Positions 46,050 through 56,815 of a stretch of 64,000 bases of DNA are shown piece by piece. The notes under the pieces were generated by a model. That model was not told where the DNA came from, made no database searches, and worked only from the letters and a program-made list of their open reading frames with translations. The DNA comes from Nephrocerus scutellatus. Taxonomy: Eukaryota > Arthropoda > Insecta > Diptera > Pipunculidae. How positions within the stretch are numbered: the first letter of the stretch is position 1; the number at the start of each line of letters is the position of its first letter. The stretch covers positions 92,354,249 to 92,418,248 of the forward strand of contig OX352762.1 of NCBI GenBank assembly GCA_947095585.1. The letters run 5' to 3'. Position numbers and translations under genes: made by a program.

Positions 46050-46875
46050 AGATGTGAGAAAGTCTCACTAAAGTGTTACTCATTGTTTCCATCTCAAATA
46101 ACAATAATGCTACAAAAAAAAATTTGCTTGTTTGCATGGACACGTATACGGGCTTCAAATAATGCTACAATAAATGTGAGCCGAATTAAAGGGAAAATGT
46201 CGTAGGATTATTTTAAGCGATTTTCAAGGTAAGCACAAATCAAAATGGCGAAATTTGAAATTGAAGAGAAGGGGCGCACGCAAAAACAGAGACGGAGGCA
46301 GAGAAAATTTAGAACATATGTATTAGTGGGCTTTATAATTGTTAGCTGTGATCAAAACCTTCTCTATAGAAAGACCAACTGTACGCATACTAATGAGTGA
46401 AACAATCCCAAACGCGTCTGTGTTTGTGGGATGTAAATACAGTGTACAGAAAATAAGCAGACGCATTTTATGAAACTCGCTAATTGGTGGTAGCGAAAAG
46501 AGTGATACCCGTAAGATGTGGTAGTGGGAAACTTGCTCTTTTGTTGATTACCATTACATAAACATTTGGGATTTTTTTAAGCATGTATCTGTGTATCAGC
46601 GAAACAGTTGGGCTTTCTGTAGAGAAGGTTTTGGCTGTCATCACCGAAATTATGAACGAAGCCACAACTAATGCACTACCAAATTCAATATTTAGAACGC
46701 ATATTACCTTAAGAATCAGATGCAACGAAAACAGATACGATAGCATGTGCTCTAAATTTATTCTTTAATTTTTGCCATGAATGCATTTCAGCGATAACTC
46801 CATAATTTTGCTCACCCCAGCAGATTTTTTTATTGTAGCATTATTGTTATTTGAGGTGGAAACAACGAGTAAAAC
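46050..46875. mobile_element. Foldback or long-TIR DNA element
   Basis: TTACTCATTGTTTCCATCTC and on through AAATAACAATAATGCTAC (about 46076-46113) reappear inverted at about 46831-46875 with few changes over 43 bases. Further in, AAAACCTTCTCTATAGAAAG (46353-46372) is matched inverted near 46616-46640. The element is thus an imperfect inverted repeat over most of its 0.8 kb. The minus-strand frame at 46480-46746 arises within it and has no recognised domain. The outer ends resemble hAT-type termini only loosely, and no target duplication was found. Confidence 0.6.
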
Positions 46876-46879
46876 TGCT

Positions 46880-47500
46880 GTTGACATTTAAGTTAAATCA
46901 AATTACGCGCGTTCGTCAAATATCATGCTACTACACACAGCATATACTAACACTACGAACATGCGGTTAAGAAGTGAGTTTAGCACATTTGCGACCAAAA
47001 TTCGTACTCAGGTTGACTTTGTAATTGCAAGAGAGTCCTGGAATTGAAAAAGACAATTAACACACAATTTTCACTACATTTTCGACATTGCAGTACGTTT
47101 TTTTAAATAGTCGAGTTTTACTTGCCGAGTAGTGGCATTGCAATCTTTACTGGCTCATATTTTATTCGGTTTTTACCAGTAGGGTTTGCTTGATACCATC
47201 GAAAGCTTTAACATTCTCATTGCACAGTAAATCATAACATCGTTTTCTTTGGTAAATTGAGTGAGAGGAATAGAGTTTCTCATACAAATTTAAATGCTAT
47301 GCGTCAGTTAACTTCATTAGGTCATCATAATAGGCTCTTCTGTATTTTCATTTTGATCTTTTGGCAGTTTTTTCTTTAACTAAAAGGTATATTATGATGT
47401 GTTGGTTCTTTTAAAATGAATATAAAGCTTCAAGAGGTGTCTTCATGAGAGTTTGTATTATCAAATTCATGATTCTCTAAATTAAAACGTCGTTGAGCTT
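46880..47500. other. Intron sequence without recognised features
   Basis: No domain or repeat recognised between the foldback element and the next SINE. Confidence 0.4.
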
Positions 47501-47504
47501 GAGA

Positions 47505-47819
47505 TTAATAATATTCGGCGCGACAGACCATTGCGGTCCAAGGCAATTTGTGTTGTGTTGTATTTTGTTGAAACACAACATTTGTTGTTGTGTTGTATTT
47601 GTATATTTTTGCACATAAATGGAGAGGACGTACAATATAATGCCGGATCAGAACGGCGAATTGAGAAGCTTTCCATTACAAGTTATTACTCTCGGACGCT
47701 TGTCAGACATTCGCGAGAGGTGGTACACCGTGAAAAATTCTTTTTGGTGTTACTGGGATTCGAACCACGAACCTCCTGCTCAGAAGCCTTGTTCTTATCC
47801 ACTGCGCCACGGCACCCAC
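47505..47819 (-). repeat. tRNA-derived SINE with duplicated segment
   Basis: Head GGTGCCGTGGCGCAGTGG near 47817, B box GGTTCGAATCC (47765-47755), distal end GGTCTGTCGCGCCGAATATT and TTAATC tail near 47505. The segment around 47548-47606 repeats TGTTGTGTTGTATTT, so this copy has gained a small internal duplication. Confidence 0.8.
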
Positions 47820-47996
47820 TTTAGATTATATTATAAGATTTCAAAACAGACAAATTAATGGATATGGCTTAATATTTTTATGATGATAAATCGAACTCAT
47901 AGAAATGTCCAACCAAATTGTTAATTAGGTAAAATGATTTCTTAAATTTTAAAATAAAATATTTAATTAAATCAAATCCAGAGCAACTATACTTAC

Positions 47997-48172
47997 TTGT
48001 CTGTGTGCATAGACGACGCTGCCTAACAGCTTCCACGTGCCACCGCGTCGATCCATTCGGACCATTCTTAAAATTTGGAAAAATCTAAGGCCACGTAAAG
48101 CGCTTGTTGCAAACACCTGACCCGATGTGCCCATACCTAATACTACTAAGGATGCTGCTATTGTAACTACAT
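47997..48172 (-). CDS. KCNQ: KCNQ exon, S3 and S4 voltage sensor
   Basis: This exon carries the rest of S3 ([13 protein letters not shown]) and the S4 voltage sensor with [18 protein letters not shown] glutamine stands at the third gating position, where most Kv channels have arginine; this is a KCNQ hallmark. The exon ends with [11 protein letters not shown], the S4-S5 linker. The acceptor is CTACAG and the donor GTAAGT (47996-47991). It is 176 nt, entering in phase 1 and leaving in phase 0. No internal stop or frameshift is present. Confidence 0.96.
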
Positions 48173-48253
48173 CTGTAGCGATAGGATAAAAGTGGTGAAA
48201 AATGCGTATAAATTATGTGTTCACTACTGAAAGGATCCCAGCCTGTTACTCAC

Positions 48254-48336
48254 CTATAATACAAAACGGCCGTTTCATAAATTTCAACCGTCCTACGGAG
48301 CCCTGATATCGGGACCGACATCCTGACGACCATAGT
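48254..48336 (-). CDS. KCNQ: KCNQ exon, S2-S3 linker
   Basis: This 83-nt exon encodes LWSSGCRSRYQGSVGRLKF followed by MKRPFCII, the basic cytoplasmic S2-S3 linker and the start of S3, typical of insect KCNQ. The acceptor is CTGCAG and the donor GTGAGT. It enters in phase 2 and leaves in phase 1, so the final G is completed by AT of the next exon to give the aspartate that begins [12 protein letters not shown]. Only an 81-bp intron separates it from the next exon, in contrast to the roughly 10.5-kb intron upstream. Confidence 0.95.
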
Positions 48337-50340
48337 CTGCAAAAAGTAGACGTAAAAAAATTTTAAGTAAACAGTAGAAGAACAATACAAAAATATTCTC
48401 TGTTTCTCTTTAAAAACTCACTTTTTTACACAACAAAAGAAATAAACGAATTTATTAAGTGAAGAAATAAACTATCTTAGGAGTGTTTTGAAAACTAAAC
48501 GATTCATTTTTTATTTCTAGAGTTTAGGAATTAACATGCATATAAGTTATTGTTTTGTAAGAGCAACGATGATTTATATCTTTTGTTAATAGAGTTGAAA
48601 AAAAAAATTATCACAAAAAAATGCAGCCACGAGTAAAATTTTCCTAAACCACACGACGTCTCGCGTTTGTTATGACGAATGGAATCTCTGCCGGAGACGG
48701 AAGTACGGATCCTGTTAAAGAAACTCACGCCGACCACGTCGTACGCGACTCAAACACAACACAATGAATGCTGGTCGAGCCAAATAGAAGAACACAAAAC
48801 CGCCGATGTAGAATCGAAAAAGTGAAAAGCAAACGAACTGAGCAACCGGGACAGTGCATATGGAAAAAGGACATGCGGAATGTAACTACTTGCCGCATTG
48901 GGCGGTTGCAGTTATTTGGTTAACGTTAGTTGAGCAACAGTCTAACAAGCAGATGTGTTAGTGAAAGCAATGGACTTGTGACGGCAGTATATTCGCCAAA
49001 CTTTTCGTATACACTGCGATCAACACAGGAAGTGCAGCCGAATAACAGCAATGCACAAACTTAGCAGAGAGTACAAATGCTACTGCATTTTCACTTGAGT
49101 GAAAAAATCTGTAAGAGAGAATTAGCTGCCGCTGTTTGTTGGCTGTGTTCTGTGTACCCTCAACCGTGAAGTCCTATTGCCGTCAGCAGCTGGATATTTA
49201 TACGAATGATCGTGGACGCAATGTGTACTTTGTACGAAAACAAAAATACAATGAGCCATTTTAATCAGTGCATTGTGTTGCAAAGGTGGTTCGTGATTTT
49301 TTGTTGTTAACTTTTTGGAAAAAATCTGTGATGGAGAAAATCGATGTGTACTTTTTTTTGCCCGCTGCTCCAATAATAATTGTAATCGCAATTTACCGGA
49401 AAGTACGGCCGGTACAAAAGTGGGCTAGGAGAGCTGTTGTGCTGCCCTGTGTATTTTGGAAGATACCGCCGAGGATAGTTTAGTTGTTATGTTCTAGGGA
49501 GTCATTCTGAGTGGCTATTAGAGCAGATAAAATGTTATGGTAGTTGCTGAGCTACGAGTGTAATGGCTGGCTGTCGAATCGAGTGCAGTGAACATTTTTT
49601 CGATTTCAAATATCCGCTAGAGGCGTGAAAGCAATTAGGATTGTGGGGGTTTATCCTTTATAAAAGGGTTTAACAAACTGATATTTTACGGATACTTTAA
49701 CAATAAACAATAACAATAGTTGTGTAAGCCGGAATAGAGATTCCTGGAACCGTCAAACAAAAAATTCAATTTTTTTCAAGTATGAAGCTACCTCGTATTA
49801 AGTTAAGCTAATTACCTTTCAGTTGTGTTGTTGCTACTGACTCCTATTAAAAAAAAGTTAATAAAGGTCGATATAATTGTGGTAAATAGTCTGGTCGGTC
49901 GATTGGTGAATAATTCAACCAAGGCTTTTTTATTTTTTCCTTTTATGTTGTTATAGATTTTTTTATTTCGACAAAGTTAAGTCTAATGGCGGTACATTAA
50001 ATTAAATTAAAATAAAAAAAATATTACGTCGGATATCGTACTTTAGCGCTGGAATTGATTGTCGTTGGCATGTACCATTGTGCTTCATATCACTCGAAAG
50101 AAAAAGGAAGAGATTTTGTTTTCTATAACATTTGATACTCTCTTTTGGTATCCCATCCCAATGATTAGATCAGGAAATTTTAAGTTAATTTAAAGTCTTC
50201 GGAAGCTTGTCGTTCTACACTAAATCGTTAAAAAATAATTTTTACCGGAATTCAAACGTAATAGATTGAGTGCCGTGTGTTTGACTAAAAAACATCATGT
50301 ATTTTGAAGTAAACTATTAAATAAAGAGATTCATAATTGT
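48337..50340. other. Intron sequence without recognised features
   Basis: 2 kb of KCNQ intron 1 (58866-48337). The part 48640-49460 is less AT-rich than its surroundings and could include an unannotated promoter or untranslated exon, but I see no coding domain or convincing splice pair. Confidence 0.4.
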
Positions 50341-50344
50341 CGAA

Positions 50345-50560
50345 ACTATTATCATCATCATATTTGGCTCTACAACCGTGGTCCGGTCATGGCCTCCCGC
50401 GTCGAAACTAAAGCATTTTTGATTGATAAACTAAAAGTGATATCATCGAGTAATAATGAGATGTGTGAGCGTTTCCGCGATGTTGGCACCTTGAAAAGAG
50501 TTAAGCTCGTTGGATTCCAGTGACTGGGCCACCTAGCTCACATGAGCGCATGCGCAATAA
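50345..50560. mobile_element. Two RTE-clade LINE scraps in opposite orientation
   Basis: 50345-50402 (ATCATCATATTTGGCTCTAC then CGTGGTCCGGTCATGGCCTC) matches the 3' end of the RTE copy at 2.37 kb on the minus strand. 50440-50555 gives, on the plus strand, ERFRDVGTLKRVKLVGFQ and LGHLAHM, matching the RTE C-terminal region. A rearranged pair of fragments. Confidence 0.6.
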
Positions 50561-50611
50561 CTGCATTCTATTTTCGCGAATCAACATATCTCCAAAATCA
50601 AATTCTATCGT

Positions 50612-50912
50612 AGTAATAATAATATTCAGCGCGACAGACCGTTGCGGTCCAAGGCTTAGCTTTTCGCGACCATTTGTGTTGTGCATGTTAATTTTTTGGA
50701 CACAAATGGAAGGGACATACAATTTGAGGCCGGATCCGAACCGCGAATTGAGAAGCTTTCCGTGACAAGTTTTTACTCTCGGAACGTTTGTCACCCATTC
50801 GCGAGAGGTGGACACCGTGAAAAATACTTTTGGTGTTACTGGGATTCGAACCACAAACCTCCTGCTCAGTAGCCATGTGCATTTCCACTGAGCCATGGTA
50901 CCTACGTTGACA
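50612..50912 (-). repeat. tRNA-derived SINE, near-complete copy
   Basis: Minus strand: head with TGGCTCAGTGGAAATG near 50900, B box GGTTCGAATCC (50852-50842), body, and GGTCTGTCGCGCTGAATATT followed by ATTATTATTAC near 50612. One of the most intact copies; it directly follows the RTE scraps. Confidence 0.85.
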
Positions 50913-51082
50913 TCATTTATCGGGGATTCAAGAAAAAGCTTACTATGGTGTACCCTGACCCATCTTAATAGAAATTTCTCTGTTAATACTAATGGTAGAA
51001 ACTTCGTTAAGGGCTCTTTTGCTTGAAGCTCCAAAGGCTATGAATAAAAAATGATTTTTTGTGAAAATTTTTATTTCTTTTA

Positions 51083-51893
51083 CGAGGGGTGCCGTAAAAG
51101 TTTTTAGAAAATGGTAATACTAGTGTTTTCCGATGCAAATCTCTATGTCAGTCAAAAAGTTCAATATTTTTGGAAGTTATGTTTCTCAAAAGTAATCTGT
51201 CAGTTCGCATCGCAACATTGTTTTTTATTTACTTGAAAAATTGAATTCAGTGAAAAAATCGAATTATCGTGAATCGTGATGATTTTTTACGATTTTCGAA
51301 AGGGGCTAACTCAACAACAGTGCTTCGAATCACTTCATTTGACCTTTGGCGACGAAGCACCATCCTTGGCTAGTGTTTATAATTGATACAATGAATTTAA
51401 ACGCGAACGACGTTCACTCAAGGACGAGCCTCGTGAAGAGAAAACTGATTGAAGAGGATCGTCATGTGACTTATCGGGAAATCGAGGCATGCTAGGCATT
51501 AGTAACACCAGCGTATATACCATCTTATATGAACATTTAAAGGTGCGGAAGCTATGTGTACGTTGGATTCCATATTTTTTGACAGATGCACAAAAAAAGG
51601 TTCGTATCGATTGGTGCCGCCAAATGCTTGAAAAATGACTTCTTCCTGTTCCCAACAATCAAAGATAAGATGCGTGGACAACGATTTTTATCGCCTGAAG
51701 AAGCGGCTGAAGCGTTCAAAAACCATGTTTTGGAGCTATCATCTTCGGTCTGGAAAAAGTGTTTCGATAAATGGTTTGAGCGTATGCAAAAGTATATACA
51801 TAGATCTTAAAGGCGAATATTTGGAAAAGGCATTTTTGATGAAAATTTTTAATTTTTTATTACTTTAACTAAAAACTATTACGGCACCCCTCG
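51083..51893 (+). mobile_element. Internally deleted mariner element with intact ends
   Basis: Terminal inverted repeats CGAGGGGTGCCGTAAAAGTT (51083) and, inverted at 51893, CGAGGGGTGCCGTAATAGTT are near-identical over about 25 bases, with TA on both sides (51081-51082, 51894-51895). Total 811 bp against about 1.3 kb for complete mariners. Transposase pieces: LTQQQCFESLHLTFGDEAP near the start, VYNWYNEFKRERRSLKDEP, VRIDWCRQMLEK, then a junction into FLFPTIKDKMRGQRF and FKNHVLELSSSVWKKCFDKW. The catalytic centre is deleted, so it could move only with a transposase from elsewhere. Confidence 0.88.
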
Positions 51894-51895
51894 TA

Positions 51896-53063
51896 CTATA
51901 TTTTTATGTAAAAGAAATGAGTATGATTTCAGCACAGCACTAAAATCAAAACATCAGCTAATTGTTTTTTTAAAGTTTTAAAAGTCTAAGTTACAAAGCG
52001 GATCTTTTCTGTGCCATTTTCCAGACCTGGCACGAATTTCGCCCGGGTAGTACTCATTTCGAAGAACAGTGAAAGTTATGCGCTCATGAAAATGAAACTG
52101 AAGGAGGCAATTTTCTTGCCATCATGCACTCGGTAATAATCTTTCTCCTTCTCACTCCGTAGTAGAAAGTCAGATGGTTATTCTCGTGGATATTGTGTGG
52201 AAGTCGCGTTTCTAATATTCTACTGTACGCTCATGCATGAGCAATTAACAGCAGAGTGCGAACCATGAGAAGATGACCTGGAGGCAACCACATACTCGTA
52301 TGTACATAGCATTGCGTGCTAGAGAATTTGTAAATTTTGTCTGGTTAACATTTCTTTTAATTGTGAGTGTGTGTGTGTGTATGTGCTAGTGGCTGGAGGA
52401 GTCTTATTTGAATAAGGATGAGTAGGTAACTTCGCTTCGTATGCTTCAAATTAATTATATTTATAGCCTTTAGTTTGATGCTCACATCTGTCGTAAGGAC
52501 ACCTAACTTGAAGAAGAACCTGATTTATTGAACATAGCGTAGATGTGGATGGTTAGAATTAAAGGATGTCTATGTGGCAGATATCGTCGCGAAATCAGAG
52601 CAAATAGGGGGATTTTTGCAGGAAGTCACAAGAACATTGAGAAGACGATCAATATCAAATGGCATTTGGTTCAAGAAGCAGCATAAATATAATACATAAG
52701 TAGGTACATAAAAGCCAACAAGCAGAGTGAATAAGAGATAATTATGTTGTTGCAAAATTACAAATGAAGTTTTATTTTCTTTATAAAATTAATTCTATTA
52801 CTATAATTCTAATTAAGTGGGAAGAAGCAGTACAGGCATAAAAAATTATTTTGAATAAAGAAACTATTTGAAAAACAGCCGCTCAGCTCACAAATATACA
52901 CGCAAGTGCTTCTGCAGAGGAATCTGCCATTATTTGTCTCGTAAAATACGTTCTTCTAAAACTTTTGCTTTTAAAAATCTTTTGCAATTATGGCAGAAGA
53001 TAGCTACTGAAGGCAAAAAGAGGCAAGGATATTTTCGTTATGAATAAAGGAATTTCGACTTAC
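51896..53063. other. Intron sequence with a GT microsatellite
   Basis: Contains (GT)n at about 52367-52380. Otherwise no recognised feature. Confidence 0.45.
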
Positions 53064-53112
53064 CTCTGAGCGACGGACGATGTCGCCGGCGTCGAGTCGT
53101 AACAATTAGTGT
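53064..53112 (-). other. Possible non-coding 5' exon end
   Basis: A short GC-rich patch ends in CTCAGAG followed by a consensus GTAAGT donor (53063-53058) on the KCNQ strand. There is no AG acceptor or ATG close upstream, so if it is used it would be the 3' end of an alternative, untranslated first exon inside KCNQ intron 1. Evidence is limited to the donor and the base composition. Confidence 0.2.
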
Positions 53113-54480
53113 TAATAGTATTTTGATTAATTTGTAGTAAATGCACGCAATTATTATTGTGTGTAGTGCAGTAAGACTTTTGAAGGTTCGAGTGGTAATT
53201 CTATTCGTTCCAAATACTTATAGATGCGTAATGGAAATTTGCATGAAATATATATTTATTATACACAATGAGATGGAGGTATAAACGATAATATTTTTTT
53301 TTGTGGGTTGTGGTTGTTGGCGCGAGACGAAGATTTTTTTTTTGCATTTGCTTTAAAATTGAAAATATGTGTTTTTGTTTTTTGTTTTTGGTTTTCAAGT
53401 TAATTATATTTCAGCTTTTAGTTGTAAAAAAGATAAAAAAGGCAACGAAAAAAAAATACAGAAGAAAAAGCGGGACAACTGGGATGTGTTAACGAGATTA
53501 TTACTTAGCTGTTAAGACTCTTTTTAGCTCTGTTATTGATACATAATAGTGAAGTGAATAAAACGGAAGCGGACTGTCTAGGTGTCGAATTACCAAACAC
53601 GTTAATAGCACATTAAAAGTAAAAACAGCACACACACACACAAGTAAAAATTTTCAAATAAAAATACATATTAACCCGTTAAACCCTGTCTGTTGGTTGT
53701 GTCAACCAAACGTAAATATAAAGAAGCCCAAAGTTTTGTTTTGGATAATTAACTAAATTCAATTCCTCCGAAAATTATTGCTATGTCTGCAAACAATACA
53801 AGAAGTATATGATTCACTTAACGCTATTATTTGGCGTTCCCCATATAATATAGATTTTAAAATCGAGCCAAAGACAATGACGCGGATTCATGCAACTGTG
53901 TGGATTGAAGTTAATGTAACTACAACTCTAGTGGAATACTAAAGGAAGTTGAAAATAGAGTTAGCTGAATTGCATGCCATACGTTGATACGCACAGCAAA
54001 TACAGGTACAACTACTAGAGACATTATAAATGTGGACAAGGGACAACAAATGCTGGATGAAGTCAGCTTGGTCGTTCTTTTTTTAGTATCATTATAATAG
54101 CAATTTACGTAATTGATTTTACCGCTAATATTGCTATTTCTGCACTTGCATGCTGGCATACGCGCAAACTGTTTTCTATTGTCATTGGGCTTGGATTTTT
54201 GCGTGTCGATATATGTACTTTTACTCCTGACAGAGAATGTGTTTAATGTGTTTTTGCTAAAATTTATAGGACATAACCTAGTTGCAATATTGGTTAAACA
54301 AAGTGCGCATATGGGTTTAAGTCGCATTAAGTTTTTATTTAGCAAACACAAGTCAATTGCTGGGGGATTTACCAAAGTAGTTTCTAAAATCAATACATAC
54401 TGTTTCCTTTACGAGTATAACTGCATGGCATTTCAGAGTCAAATTTGATGACGAATCCTTCTCGAATGTATTCCTTTTTT
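53113..54480. other. Intron sequence without recognised features
   Basis: Has a short (CA)n near 53630-53642. Overlapping frames on both strands at 53920-54448 were inspected; neither shows a domain. A pyrimidine-rich tract follows near 54585-54660. Confidence 0.45.
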
Positions 54481-54849
54481 TCTCCTACCCGAGCGTCGAA
54501 CTTGAAGAGTTGTAGGGGCTAAGTGAGGTCAAAAGTTCTTGAGAGTTTTCTCTAGATGAGTCCTGAAACCAAAGGTCGCTCATCACACTCTCTCCCCCCT
54601 CCCATATTCCCCCTTCTAACTTTTTACATCTCTCTATCCCCATCCTCATCCCCTGTGCTGGATTTAGGTGTTATACTTTCCGTGCCGAGAATCAGCCTGA
54701 TTGGGAGCCCAGTTTAAAAATAGCCCAGTCGCTCAACAGATTCCAGATTCTAGCAGTCTTGCCTTATCTGCATACTGCGGATCTCTGTGCAGATAGACCA
54801 CCCTTTCTCTGCCACTCGTGGGAGTCCAAATGACAGACAGTAACAATTT

Positions 54850-56430
54850 TTCTTTTGCTATTTTTGAGAAAACTAGTATTTTTGACCGGTACTTTGGAGA
54901 CCGGTACTTCTTCTTTGCCGGACGGTAGCACGGCGCCATTGCTGTCTACTGGTAATGCTCCTGCAACGACGATTGGTGGTCTGACTATTGCCGACGGGCG
55001 CGGGTCGGCCATGGCAGTTAGACCTTCTACTAGCAGCGGAAGGAATGTGGCATCTTATGGCCCTTCCGGCTGGTCTACCGGTAATGCTTATGCAACGGTG
55101 GTTGGTGATTTAACTATGTACTGCCGACAAGTGCATGATGACCCTACGTCCAAGTGACAGAGATCGGTGGATTCGATTCGATTTCAAAAAGACCTAAAGT
55201 GCACAACACCAGCACACTTAGTCACTCCATCTTTACATCTCAGAGGTCGTTCAGTGACATCCTTAAACAAAAAATTGAAGTTGCAGTGATAGATCGCAGT
55301 GACACTGATGGAACTATCCTATACGGTGTGACTGTATGACATAGTAAGTAAAGTCCAAAGATCAGTTAGTCTATAGGTAGATCATAGTCTATAAGACTAT
55401 GTACAACCCCCTCACCGCCGCATTGGACATCCTGTTCGACCTTACACCACTCGACATTTACAGCAAGCAAGTATCTGCTAGTTCGGCTATTCGCCTTAAT
55501 GCTATCTCCCAGTCGACTAGAAATGAAATCGGTCACTCCTATATCCTGAATTTTTTTTAATATGTACACACGCTAAAGGGATTTGCACACTTATAGTGCT
55601 TAGCACAGCGAGGGTGTTATTCCACATAACTGTAGTGCGGCTAAAGAAGGAATCTCTGAATTGGTTAGTACGTTCGAAGATAGGTCAAATCGTAGATCTG
55701 TGCGCTCGAGTTAAGGCACGGGTATTACTGATGGCTGATGGCTGAAGAGAAACGTCATATCCACAAAGGATATCCTTATATTCTCGTATAGCCAAGCTGC
55801 ACTGAAATCCCTGGAATCAGTCTCCACAAGTTAAATTTTAGCCCTTAATCTCTCATCTCTCGTGGAGATGGCGGAGCAGTTCAATATCCACCTGTGTTGG
55901 GTGCCGAGGCACAGAGACATTCCGGGTTACTGTATGGCTGACGAACTCGCCAAGCAAGGAACTTCACTACCATTCTTAACTGAATATGGTTCCATAGGCA
56001 TCCCAATCGCTACATGCAAATTCCTGTTAAAGCGGGATGCTAGCGTTAAAACTAACTGTAGGTGGTCAAACGGTACCAACTTGCATAGCGACAAAAGCAG
56101 ATCTGGCCCAAGTTGGATTCGAACCGCTCCAAGTATTTGATCTCTCAAAAAAGATCGCACATCGGTGCTATTGTAGGTGTCATTACTGGACACTTTAGGT
56201 AGGCATGCAGCAAGACTGGGAGTCTTCTCAAATGACTTCTGTAGAAGCTGCATGGATGAGGAGGAGGATGAGACCATCGTCCATCTTCTCTGTACTTGTC
56301 CAGCCCTCTCCCAAAGGCGTAAGCTCCATATGGGAGCTTTCTTCCACAACGACACTAATGATCTCATCAACATTAACATTGGTAGTCTCCTACGCTTCAT
56401 ACGAAGCTATAATTGGTTCATCGAGTAGGT
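54850..56430 (+). mobile_element. LOA/I-like LINE, internally deleted, with nested LINE scrap
   Basis: ORF1 remnant includes RPSTSSGRNVASYG (54855-55157 frame) and SQRSFSDILKQKIEVAVIDR (55230-55300). A deletion then joins to the RT/RNase H linker LDILFDLTPLDIYSKQVSAS (55415-55475). A CR1/L2-like scrap interrupts at about 55562-55735. RNase H resumes with SQAALKSLESVSTS, FNIHLCWVPRHRDIPGY and MADELAKQGTSLP (to 55980), and the tail domain has FCRSCMDEEEDETIVHLLCT and CPALSQRR (56235-56320). No intact frame. Confidence 0.8.
55562..55735 (-). mobile_element. CR1/L2-like LINE 3' fragment, nested
   Basis: GTACACACGCTAAAGGGATT and TTAGCACAGCGAGGGTG are the complement of the 3' untranslated region at 44695-44755, followed by coding sequence matching 62730-62810. 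It sits inside the LOA-like element and so inserted after it. Confidence 0.75.
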
Positions 56431-56815
56431 GGAAGGAAATTGTATCTCCGATTTACAACGCTTTTTGTAAAAATTTGGAAGTTATCGTGCCCAGGGGTTC
56501 ACCCATACAAAATTTATACTAAAAGTACTCGATTTTCTTCAAATATTATACGCATGTGTATCTCCAATGCACAACACTTTTTGTAAAAATTTGGCAGTTT
56601 TTATATAAAAAAATTCCCGATTTTCTTCAAATTTTATACGCATGTGTATCTCCGCATGACACATCCGATCGGGCCTCGATGTCGGAGGGCTCGCTAACAA
56701 AAATTTTAAAAAATTTACCCGATTTTATTCAAACTGCACATTGTGTATCCCCGATTAGAGAATTTACAAGAACAATTTTAATTTTTATGAGTTGTTTTTA
56801 TTTCGTAGTGTAAAA
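56431..56815 (+). repeat. Dispersed AT-rich element, about three units
   Basis: Units with TGTATCTCCGATTTACAACG, TTTTTGTAAAAATTTGG, GTGCCCAGGGGTTCACCCAT and CTCGATTTTCTTCAAATATT, repeated about every 115 bases. Same orientation as the array at 25.8 kb. The right limit is near 56815. Confidence 0.75.

Noticed and set aside
46480..46746. Hydrophobic minus-strand frame as a small membrane protein
   Set aside because: It lies inside the inverted-repeat element, and the same sequence recurs degraded in the other arm.
53920..54448. Long overlapping frames on both strands (157 and 111 codons)
   Set aside because: No domain, membrane pattern or codon bias that I can recognise, and no splice context; probably chance.
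55927..56400. 157-codon minus-strand frame
   Set aside because: Antisense shadow of the LOA-like RNase H tail domain on the plus strand.
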